Source: Zoogloeaceae bacterium (GTDB lineage: Bacteria; Pseudomonadota; Gammaproteobacteria; Burkholderiales; Rhodocyclaceae). Taken from it: a stretch of 19,139 nucleotides of DNA. The notes below the pieces were generated by a model. That model ran no database searches, had not been told where the DNA came from, and saw nothing but the letters and a program-made list of their open reading frames with translations. A program made the translations under genes and the position numbers. Shown piece after piece: positions 13,564 through 19,139 of the stretch. The stretch's first letter is position 1, and every line of letters starts with the position of its first letter. Where the stretch lies: positions 1 to 19,139 of the forward strand of contig JAISSL010000088.1 of the NCBI GenBank assembly GCA_031273145.1, given 5' to 3'.

Positions 13564-13598
13564 AGTGTCCACCCATAATCATGGCGATTGATACGGTC

Positions 13599-13604
13599 AT
13601 TATA
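13599..13604 (-). promoter_or_regulatory. -10 element of the phd/PIN operon
   Basis: A perfect TATAAT on the minus strand (13604-13599), 36 nt upstream of the antitoxin ATG at 13563. No TTGACA-like hexamer lies at the proper distance, where the repeat E boundary begins. The assignment rests on position and the exact -10 match. Confidence 0.45.
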
Positions 13605-13639
13605 GGGCAATTTCTGTTTAGAGCGGTTTTTGTTTAGCA

Positions 13640-13727
13640 CGACACGGGCGGCATCCGCCGCCCCTACGGACAGTTTATGCGCGCTTCGCTTTGAAACCCT
13701 TGTAGGGGACGCAACCTGCGTCCCGCC
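13640..13727 (+). repeat. composite intergenic repeat, copy E (lacks terminal dRS3)
   Basis: ACACGGGCGGCATCCGCCGC palindrome region (13643-13663), linker AGTTTATGCGCGCTTCGC..., then GGGGACGCAACCTGCGTCCC (about 13705-13724). It stops at CGCCAAAAATC without the closing dRS3 hairpin. Same orientation as copy D; the two flank the phd/PIN module. The remaining gap to 13860 has no recognisable gene. Confidence 0.8.
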
Positions 13728-13860
13728 AAAAATCTTGCAGATGGCAAGGAACTGACGCGAAAGTGTTCGCGACTGAATCGAAAACGCTATAGCTCATTTT
13801 TTCCTGGCGCGTTCAGTAGCAAGGCAGGCGCCCGCAAACCATCCGCAGTACCCATGATTT

Positions 13861-14610
13861 TTAATTCGCTGTCTGCGCGACCGCCGGTTGCAGGGCCTGC
13901 GAGACCATCTTTCGCCGCAGGAAGGCGATTTGGGTTTGCAGCGGCAATGATTTGGGGCAGACATCATGGCAGGCAAGGAGCGACATGCAGCCGAATACGC
14001 CGGAATCATCGCCGATCAGCTCGTAATAGTCGCCATCCGTGCGGGTATCGCGGGGGTCAAGGCGAAAACGGGCAATCTTGCCAAAGCCGACCGCGCCTAC
14101 AAAATCCTGCCGCATCTGCGCCGTTCCGCAGGCCGCAACGCAGCAACCGCATTCGATGCAGCGATCCATCTCATAGACGGCTTCGGCTTCTTCCGGCTCC
14201 ATCTTCTCCTCAATCCGGCGAAGGTCAGGCAGTTCTTCCCGTGCGTGCAGCCAGGTTTGCAGGCGTTCGCTCATGCCGCGCATCCATTTGCCGGTATTGA
14301 CCGATAAATCGCCAATCAGCTCAAAGAAAGGCAGCGGCGCGAGAACGACCGTATCCGGCAGTTCGTTCACAAGAGTGCGGCAGGCAAGGCGGGGACGACC
14401 ATTGACCATCATCGCGCAACTGCCGCAAATCCCGGCGCGACAGACAAAATCGAATTGCAGGGTCGCGTCCTGATGTTCGCGGATTTCGTTCAAGGCGATA
14501 AAGAGCGTCATGCCATCGGCCTTGTCCAGCGTGTAGCTTTGCAGGCGCGGCCTGGATGCGGCATTCTGCGGGTTGTAGCGCAGAATTTGCAGGGTAATCG
14601 GGCGGCTCAT
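13861..14610 (-). CDS. frdB: fumarate reductase iron-sulfur subunit
   Basis: A 249-residue protein carrying electrons from the haem/quinol subunit to the flavoprotein. The [2Fe-2S] ligands are Cys57, Cys62, Cys65 and Cys77 (CRAGICGSC ... LAC). The [4Fe-4S] ligands are Cys151, Cys154, Cys157 (CIECGCC) and Cys218. The [3Fe-4S] ligands are Cys161, Cys208 and Cys214 ([13 protein letters not shown]). Spacing and numbering agree with what I know of Wolinella succinogenes FrdB, which sets it apart from the common SdhB. It is the last gene of frdCAB and its ATG overlaps the frdA stop by 4 nt. No clear terminator follows. Confidence 0.93.
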   Translation of the reverse strand: MSRPITLQILRYNPQNAASRPRLQSYTLDKADGMTLFIALNEIREHQDATLQFDFVCRAGICGSCAMMVNGRPRLACRTLVNELPDTVVLAPLPFFELIGDLSVNTGKWMRGMSERLQTWLHAREELPDLRRIEEKMEPEEAEAVYEMDRCIECGCCVAACGTAQMRQDFVGAVGFGKIARFRLDPRDTRTDGDYYELIGDDSGVFGCMSLLACHDVCPKSLPLQTQIAFLRRKMVSQALQPAVAQTAN

Positions 14611-16607
14611 GGGTTATTCTCCAAAGGTTCGTCCAATCGCTCGTTCCTGCCCCGCAAACTTTCGGGCAGATGGTCGGCGTAGGGCATCAAGGCTTCCTGC
14701 AACGCAAAACGGTCGCCGCCTTCCGTCTGGACGCGATTCCTGACCCGCTCAATCTCGGATTGACGCGCCGGAGTATCCGGGTGGTTGATGTAGTCCTTCG
14801 CGCCATAGCCGCGCCAGCCCGGCGGCAGTTCCATCCGTTTGACATCCAGCGGCTCGTATTCAAGGCGCGGCAAGGTGGCATCCCGATCGTCCGGCCAGAA
14901 AGCCAGGGTGCGCTTCAACCACGCCTCATCATTTCTCTGCGGAAAATCTTCGCGGAAGTGCGCGCCCCGGCTTTCAGTGCGTTGCAGAGCGCCATGCGCG
15001 ATAGTGACGGCGAGTTTCAACATCCGCCGGACGCGATAGGCCGCCACCAGTTCCGGGTTGCTGCCGCTGTGCTTGCCGGAAATTCCGATGTCGCGGCTTT
15101 TCTGGAGCAGGCGTTGGAGTTGGGATACGCCTTCCTGAAGGTCATCGTGGCTGCGGAAAATTCCGACGCAACGGGTCATCACCTCCTGCATTTCCGTGCA
15201 CAGGCGAAAGGCGTTTTCCTTGCCGGGATGATGCAGCAAGGTGTTTAGCGCGGCGCTTTCCCGCTGCACAAATTCTTCCGCGAGCTTGATCGGTTGTGCG
15301 ACAGTATTAGCGGAATCGTCGCAAAAATCGGCCATGAATTCGCCGACAATCATGCCCGCAACCACGGTTTCCGCCACGGAATTGCCGCCTAAGCGGTTAA
15401 AGCCGTGCAAATCCCAACAGGCGGCTTCGCCCGCCGCGAACAAGCCGGTGAGCCAGGGCGATTGCCCGGTCGGGTTGGTTCGCACGCCGCCCATCGTGTA
15501 ATGCTGCGCCGGGCGCACGGGAATCCAGTGCCTTGCAGGGTCTATGCCCAAAAACGTCTCGCAGATTTCCTTTACTTCGCGCAGGTTGTGTTCGATGTGG
15601 TGCTTGCCGAGCAGGGTAATGTCGAGCCAGAGATGTTCGCCAAAGCGCGAAGGAATTCCCTTGCCCTTGCGGATGTGTTCCTCCATCCGGCGGGAAACCA
15701 CGTCGCGCGAGGCGAGTTCCTTCTTTTCCGGCTCGTAATCCGGCATGAAACGATGTCCATCCACGTCGCGCAGCAGGCCGCCATCGCCCCGGCATCCTTC
15801 GGTCACGAGAATCCCCGCCGGGAAAATGCCGGTCGGATGAAACTGTACCGCTTCCATGTTGCCAAGCGGCGCGATGCCGGTTTCCAAGGCCAGCGCGTGT
15901 CCCATGCCTTCGCAGATGACCGCGTTGGTGGTGACGCGATAAAGCCTGCCCGCGCCGCCCGTGGCAATGAGCGTTGCCTTTGCCATGCAGGCAAAGATTT
16001 CGCCGCTGATGAGATCGCGCACGACCGCGCCATAGCAGCGTTCGCCATCGTGAATCAGGGCAAGCGCCTCGGTACGCTCCAATACTTCGATTTCATGTTT
16101 GATGACCTGATCGCTCACGGTAAACAGCATGGCGTGCCCGGTTCCATCCGACACATGGCAGGTGCGCCATTTTTTCGTCCCGCCAAAATCGCGCTGCGCG
16201 ATTAAGCCATGCGCTTCGGTGCGTTCGGTAAGCGTAACCTTTTCGCCATTGATGACGACGTTGTGGTCGCCGCGTCTAACCCGGCTCCAGGGCGTCCCCC
16301 AGGCCGCGAGTTCGCGTACCGCCTTGGGCGCGGTGTTCACAAACATCCGCGCGACGATTTGATCCGCGCCCCAGTCGCTGCCGCGCACGGTATCTTCAAA
16401 GTGGACATCTTCGCAATCGCCCTGTCCGCGAATCACGTTGGCAAGCGAAGCCTGCATCCCGCCCTGTGCCGCTGCCGAATGGGAACGCTTGGGCGGAACC
16501 AGGGAAAGCGCCAGGACGCGATGGCCGCGCCGTTTTGCCCCGATAGCCGCCCGCAAGCCGGCCAATCCGCCGCCTACGACCAGCACGTCGGTCATGAGGG
16601 TTTTCAT
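14607..16607 (-). CDS. frdA: fumarate reductase flavoprotein subunit (Wolinella type)
   Basis: A 666-residue FAD protein that reduces fumarate to succinate on the cytoplasmic face. The FAD-binding fold starts at [14 protein letters not shown] (8-21). His43 in [11 protein letters not shown] (40-50) is the covalent FAD attachment site. Substrate residues are His257 (FHPTG), Arg301 ([10 protein letters not shown]), His369 (AQHYTMGG) and Arg405 ([10 protein letters not shown]). Long stretches ([40 protein letters not shown]) are typical of the epsilonproteobacterial dihaem enzyme. I chose the ATG at 16607, which has AGGAAG about 5 nt upstream and overlaps the frdC stop by 4 nt; a longer in-frame reading lies wholly within frdC. 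Confidence 0.95.
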   Translation of the reverse strand: MKTLMTDVLVVGGGLAGLRAAIGAKRRGHRVLALSLVPPKRSHSAAAQGGMQASLANVIRGQGDCEDVHFEDTVRGSDWGADQIVARMFVNTAPKAVRELAAWGTPWSRVRRGDHNVVINGEKVTLTERTEAHGLIAQRDFGGTKKWRTCHVSDGTGHAMLFTVSDQVIKHEIEVLERTEALALIHDGERCYGAVVRDLISGEIFACMAKATLIATGGAGRLYRVTTNAVICEGMGHALALETGIAPLGNMEAVQFHPTGIFPAGILVTEGCRGDGGLLRDVDGHRFMPDYEPEKKELASRDVVSRRMEEHIRKGKGIPSRFGEHLWLDITLLGKHHIEHNLREVKEICETFLGIDPARHWIPVRPAQHYTMGGVRTNPTGQSPWLTGLFAAGEAACWDLHGFNRLGGNSVAETVVAGMIVGEFMADFCDDSANTVAQPIKLAEEFVQRESAALNTLLHHPGKENAFRLCTEMQEVMTRCVGIFRSHDDLQEGVSQLQRLLQKSRDIGISGKHSGSNPELVAAYRVRRMLKLAVTIAHGALQRTESRGAHFREDFPQRNDEAWLKRTLAFWPDDRDATLPRLEYEPLDVKRMELPPGWRGYGAKDYINHPDTPARQSEIERVRNRVQTEGGDRFALQEALMPYADHLPESLRGRNERLDEPLENNP

Positions 16608-17425
16608 GACGCTTCCTTCCCGAAAGTTGCCTCTACTGGATAGAGACCGGAAAAATCCTTTGCCGGCGCAAAAGGCAGGAGCCAACCGGGCAGGGTTTCC
16701 GGGGTATAGCGCTCGCCGTACTGGAAACGATGTTCATAGCCGATTTTCATGTACGCGCCCAGGGTAGCCAGCCCCAGAATCAGGAAAAACGCGGTCAATC
16801 CCCATTTCAGTCGTTTCAGGAAGGCGCGGGAAGCGGGCAGCAAATCCCATTTCACGGCCAGACGATAGAGGCCGATGCCGCCGTGCAATTCCACCGCCAG
16901 CAACATCGTCAGATAAAACGGCCACAGGCCATCGCTCCAGATGCGGTCGGAAGAGGCATAGGGGCCGATGTTCTGCGGCCAGACCAGCATCTGATAGAGG
17001 TGCGCCGAAGCCAGAAAAAACAGGAGAAAGCCGGTATAGACCTGCCACACCCAAAGCGTGGAATCGCCATGTCGCATGGCTTTGGCGTGGGCGCGAATGG
17101 CGCGGAACTGCCGGTAACTCGCCGGAAACTTGCGTACCGCCAGAAGCGCATGGGCAACGAACACCAGGGCGATGAAGGCAACGACGCAGGAAACCAGACC
17201 CGGATAGCTTTTACCGAAGAAAAAGTAACCCTCGAACAATTTGGTAATCGTCCACATGGGGGTTTTGCCCAGCAGGATGGAGGCGACGAACATCATATGC
17301 CCCCACATGAACAGGGCGAGAACCAGTCCGGTTACGCTTTGCAGGACATCCAGCAGACCGGGCAGGCGGCTCTTGCGTAAGGCTTCCGCCAGACCAGACT
17401 GGACGACGAATAGGGATTCAGACAT
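16604..17425 (-). CDS. frdC: dihaem cytochrome b membrane anchor of quinol:fumarate reductase
   Basis: A 273-residue membrane protein with five helices and two haem b groups. Axial histidines are His43 (FMWGHMMF), His92 (FVAHALL), His142 (SAHLYQM) and His181 ([10 protein letters not shown]), each one residue off the Wolinella FrdC numbering. The menaquinol-site glutamate (Glu65, KLFEGYF) and the proton-pathway glutamate (Glu179, VELHG) of that enzyme are also present. This points to menaquinol (or methylmenaquinol) oxidation. The C-terminus is longer, by about 20 residues, than in Wolinella. I chose the ATG at 17425 by alignment with the family, as no ribosome binding site is clear; in-frame starts upstream would overlap the promoter. 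First gene of frdCAB. Confidence 0.93.
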   Translation of the reverse strand: MSESLFVVQSGLAEALRKSRLPGLLDVLQSVTGLVLALFMWGHMMFVASILLGKTPMWTITKLFEGYFFFGKSYPGLVSCVVAFIALVFVAHALLAVRKFPASYRQFRAIRAHAKAMRHGDSTLWVWQVYTGFLLFFLASAHLYQMLVWPQNIGPYASSDRIWSDGLWPFYLTMLLAVELHGGIGLYRLAVKWDLLPASRAFLKRLKWGLTAFFLILGLATLGAYMKIGYEHRFQYGERYTPETLPGWLLPFAPAKDFSGLYPVEATFGKEAS

Positions 17426-17431
17426 GGGCGC

Positions 17432-17473
17432 GTTGCAAAAGAAAAAGGCGGTCATTATATGCTGCATTGCAAC
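17432..17473. promoter_or_regulatory. inverted repeat bracketing the frd -10
   Basis: GTTGCAA (17432-17438) and TTGCAAC (17467-17473) are a perfect 7-bp inverted repeat flanking the -10 hexamer at 17454-17459, with centres 35 bp apart. It could be a two-site operator controlling frdCAB or a chance pair. It does not match the FNR consensus. Confidence 0.3.
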
Positions 17474-17482
17474 ATCTGCCTA
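17454..17482 (-). promoter_or_regulatory. predicted promoter of frdCAB
   Basis: Minus strand: TAGGCA (17482-17477, 4/6 to the -35), exactly 17 bp, TATAAT (17459-17454, 6/6). The expected start is about 20 nt upstream of the frdC ATG. I see no FNR palindrome at -41.5. Confidence 0.55.
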
Positions 17483-17525
17483 GAAAAATGTCATGCCATG
17501 TTCTTGAGCAACCGTGTGGATGATT

Positions 17526-17542
17526 GTAACAGGTAGTAACAC
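17526..17542 (+). promoter_or_regulatory. GTAACA-N4-GTAACA box 1
   Basis: GTAACAGGTAGTAACAC holds two GTAACA half-sites with a 10-bp period, the layout used by OmpR/PhoB-family response regulators that bind one DNA face in tandem. It lies about 100 bp upstream of the frdC start, around 45-60 bp beyond the predicted -35. A nearly identical box is at 17657. The regulator is unknown. Confidence 0.5.
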
Positions 17543-17656
17543 ATCGGGAATGACTGGGATGACATGGGCACCTGGTTCCGGTCTGCCAAGCCACGACCGC
17601 ACAGGGAGGTGGCGCATTCTGCGAAAAAACATCCGCTTGGCAACGGGGTTATGACA

Positions 17657-17673
17657 GTAACAGGACGTAACAC
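17657..17673 (+). promoter_or_regulatory. GTAACA-N4-GTAACA box 2
   Basis: GTAACAGGACGTAACAC matches box 1 at 15 of 17 positions. It lies 66-82 bp upstream of the YgiW-like gene. A -10-like GATAGA (17684-17689) sits 10 bp further downstream with no -35, so the box occupies the -35 region, as in response-regulator-activated promoters. Confidence 0.5.
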
Positions 17674-17696
17674 CTTGGCGATTGATAGAACGGGAT

Positions 17697-17725
17697 GAGC
17701 GCTTTATTCTGCGCGCTCTTTTTTT
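17697..17725 (+). terminator. terminator-like hairpin in the leader of the YgiW-like gene
   Basis: GAGCGC (17697-17702) pairs with GCGCTC (17713-17718) across a 10-nt loop and is followed by seven T (17719-17725), a good intrinsic terminator on the plus strand. The AAGGA ribosome binding site starts only 3 nt after the T-run. It either stops a short upstream transcript or attenuates the downstream gene. Confidence 0.6.
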
Positions 17726-17739
17726 ACAAGGAATTTGCT

Positions 17740-18090
17740 ATGAAACTGAAACATCTAATCTGTCTGGTCGGCTTATTGGCAGGGGTTGGCTTACCCGTCT
17801 ACGCGCAGCAGGGCGGCTATACAGGCACACCGGCGGTAACAACGGTAGCGGAAGCCAAAAAACTCTCCGACGATGCTCCGGTCGTATTGCGGGGAAAAAT
17901 CGAACGCTTTTTGGGCGATGAAAAGTATCTGTTTACGGATAGCACGGGCAATGTGATCATCGAAATAGACGATGACATATGGGGAACTCAAAAGGTTGGC
18001 TCGAATGACGTGGTTGAAATTTCCGGGGAAATGGATAAGGAACTCCTCCGGGAAATTGAGGTGGATGTGAAAGCGATCAGGAAACTGTAA
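17740..18090 (+). CDS. YgiW/YdeI-family periplasmic OB-fold protein
   Basis: A 116-residue secreted protein. Signal peptide is residues 1-22 (cleavage after PVYA). The mature part matches the bacterial OB-fold (BOF, PF04076) family: TTVAEAKKLSDDAPVVLRGK (34-53), ERFLGDEKYLFTDSTGNVII (55-74), DDDIW (77-81) and the closing VEISGEMDKE...VDVKAIRKL. Members such as YgiW/VisP and YdeI help envelope stress tolerance and virulence in enterics. Here the function is inferred by family only. The ATG at 17740 has AAGGA 7 nt upstream and begins the signal peptide, whereas an earlier in-frame ATG at 17695 would read through the leader hairpin. It is divergent from frdCAB. Confidence 0.85.
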   Translation: MKLKHLICLVGLLAGVGLPVYAQQGGYTGTPAVTTVAEAKKLSDDAPVVLRGKIERFLGDEKYLFTDSTGNVIIEIDDDIWGTQKVGSNDVVEISGEMDKELLREIEVDVKAIRKL

Positions 18091-18166
18091 AATCGCGCAT
18101 CACAGACAAGCAGGGCAGCGGCGTCGGAAAAACATCCGGCGCTCTGCTCTGCACAACCGCGCATAG

Positions 18167-18232
18167 CGCCCGCGTCAGGTGGAAGCCGCCGCCCACGCCC
18201 TTGGCAAAAGCGTGCGCGTGCGTGTGGCATAG
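18167..18232 (+). pseudogene. possible C-terminal gene remnant
   Basis: After an in-frame stop, one frame reads RPRQVEAAAHALGKSVRVRV, then A and a stop, with strongly GC-biased third positions and a protein-like composition. No start codon lies in frame and I do not recognise the family. The region 18091-18166 before it holds an imperfect hairpin (GCAGCGGCG...CGCTCTGC) and nothing else clear. It may be decay or chance. Confidence 0.15.
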
Positions 18233-18275
18233 GAAACTTTCACAATGAAAACTCCCTTGTCAAAGCAGGGTTGGC

Positions 18276-18707
18276 TTACCTTGAATAATGCGCTTTAACA
18301 ATTTCCCCGTTATCCGGCGAAAAGTAGACGGTTAGACTGCGCCCCAAACTTGTTCCCCCGCCCCGCATACTCATCCCTTTTTCCCGCATCTCTCTTTCGA
18401 TGGGGCCGTCTTTAGGGGCAAAATAAACCTTGATAAGCCCCTGAAACTCACCTTCGCCCTGTGAAATACGAACCTGAAAATTCTTCAAATCCTGTTTGGA
18501 ACCCTCAAACGTGTCTTCATCAAACCTTTTGAACGCATTGAACAGACCCGTGGCATAAGCACTGTCAAAAACCAAGCTGCTTACGCCATCTTCAACCTCA
18601 ATCTGATAAAAATCTTCCGCAGAAGCATGGGTGTTCATGAGCATTCCTCCTGAAAAAATCAAGAAACAGGCCACTGTGACGCAGGCGCTACGCAACTCGA
18701 TACGCAT
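18276..18707 (-). CDS. secreted protein of unknown function
   Basis: A 143-residue protein with a signal peptide (hydrophobic core about 8-22, likely cleavage after NTHASA, residue 30), so it is probably periplasmic. I do not recognise the family. The mature domain is about 113 residues with alternating beta-like stretches (DFYQIEVEDGVSSLVFDSAY, NFQVRISQGEGEFQGLIKVY, GRSLTVYFSPDNGEIVKAHY), a glycine-rich MSMRGGGTSLG (112-122) and no cysteine in the mature part. I chose the second of two adjacent ATGs (18707) because AGGAG lies 6 nt before it; the first (18710) would leave only 3 nt. It is divergent from pheA by 190 bp. An upstream extension of this frame overlaps pheA and is rejected. Confidence 0.65.
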   Translation of the reverse strand: MRIELRSACVTVACFLIFSGGMLMNTHASAEDFYQIEVEDGVSSLVFDSAYATGLFNAFKRFDEDTFEGSKQDLKNFQVRISQGEGEFQGLIKVYFAPKDGPIEREMREKGMSMRGGGTSLGRSLTVYFSPDNGEIVKAHYSR

Positions 18708-18897
18708 CATCTTCTCCTCATGGGCAGCGACATGGATGGGCAACCGCTCCGTCCTGAGATGCCTCGCAAGTCGCCGCCATGATACATGAATGCGCGCCTT
18801 CCGGCAAAATGTCCGCTGACAAGCAACGCAAAATTCCCCTAAAGGCGAATTGGCGGGTATCATCTGCCGATTTGCTGGAAAAGGAAGCCCGCTGGGC

Positions 18898-19139
18898 ATG
18901 GATACGATGAGCCAGAATCTGCAACAGGAACTTTCCGGCGTTCGCCGGGAAATTGACGCGCTTGACGAGCAATTGCTGGAAATTCTGAACCGGCGCGCTC
19001 GTTGCGCTAAACAGGTCGGGGAAATCAAGGCGCGTCATCAGGGCGAAGGCGGCGATACGGGGCATGGGTATCGGCCTGAGCGCGAGGCGGAAGTCCTGCG
19101 CCGGTTGCAAGCCTTAAACCAGGGGCCGCTACCGGATGA
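18898..19139 (+). CDS. pheA: chorismate mutase/prephenate dehydratase, N-terminal 80 codons (cut by window edge)
   Basis: The visible part is an AroQ-type chorismate mutase domain: LSGVRREIDALDEQLLEILN (residues 12-31), RRARCAKQVGEIKARH, and YRPEREAEVLRRLQALNQGP then LPD at the edge. The first helix RREIDALDEQLL, the Lys in VGEIK and the Arg in RPERE are the expected active-site elements. This spacing and the GPLPD linker are those of the bifunctional PheA, whose dehydratase and ACT domains would follow. It converts chorismate to phenylpyruvate for phenylalanine synthesis. The ATG at 18898 has AAGGAAG about 10 nt upstream; an ATG at 18907 is too far from it. The dehydratase part is inferred, not seen. 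Confidence 0.88.
   Translation, partial: MDTMSQNLQQELSGVRREIDALDEQLLEILNRRARCAKQVGEIKARHQGEGGDTGHGYRPEREAEVLRRLQALNQGPLPD

Noticed and set aside
18708..19028. 106-codon upstream extension of the unknown secreted protein, overlapping pheA
   Set aside because: Would bury the signal peptide and run antisense through pheA; the ATG at 18707 has its own AGGAG site.

Overview
The window looks like a chromosomal segment of a betaproteobacterium, most plausibly near Rhodocyclales. This rests on the malate dehydrogenase N-terminus, the chorismate mutase-type PheA start, the moderately GC-rich coding and the dRS3-like intergenic repeats. It is an inference, because there is no rRNA or other strict taxonomic marker. 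The edges are housekeeping: the first 26 codons of malate dehydrogenase (mdh, minus strand) on the left, and the first 80 codons of a bifunctional chorismate mutase/prephenate dehydratase (pheA, plus strand) on the right.

Left part (1-3.7 kb): mdh, a TacA/TacT-type (DUF1778/GNAT) toxin-antitoxin pair, a secreted metallo-beta-lactamase-fold hydrolase, and an overlapping pair encoding a NusG-domain-II membrane-anchored protein and a Gx/HepI-type membrane transporter. Middle part (3.7-9 kb): an iron-type cell-surface signalling system made of a FecI-like sigma factor, a FecR-like anti-sigma regulator and a TonB-dependent receptor with an N-terminal STN signalling domain. A 1.3-kb accessory island splits it between fecR and the receptor gene. 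The island holds a candidate antisense-RNA-controlled 33-residue membrane peptide (type I toxin-antitoxin-like), a degraded repeat, and a HigB/HigA-type toxin-antitoxin pair.

Next (9-12.6 kb) comes a fused-permease SbmA/YddA-type ABC transporter, translationally coupled (ATGA overlap) to a 520-residue protein with two AAA ATPase modules. It may act with the TonB receptor in import. A Phd/PIN toxin-antitoxin pair (12.9-13.6 kb) sits between two copies of the same repeat. The frdCAB operon (13.9-17.4 kb, minus strand) encodes a complete Wolinella-type dihaem quinol:fumarate reductase. All haem, Fe-S, FAD and active-site residues I know are visible, and every gene junction is an ATGA overlap. 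Divergent to it is a YgiW/YdeI-type periplasmic OB-fold protein. The divergent intergenic region carries two copies of a GTAACA-N4-GTAACA box. A secreted protein of unknown function precedes pheA.

Five copies of a composite repeat (dRS3-like ATTCCC-N8-GGGAAT hairpin plus two further palindromes) lie in the gaps, four of them adjacent to or within 0.4 kb of a toxin-antitoxin module. The finding most worth following is the 5.37-5.59 kb locus. It has a 14-bp perfect stem that sequesters the ribosome binding site of a small basic/hydrophobic ORF. A well-formed promoter inside that ORF faces backwards, and an intrinsic terminator lies on the opposite strand upstream, together predicting a ~167-nt antisense RNA.
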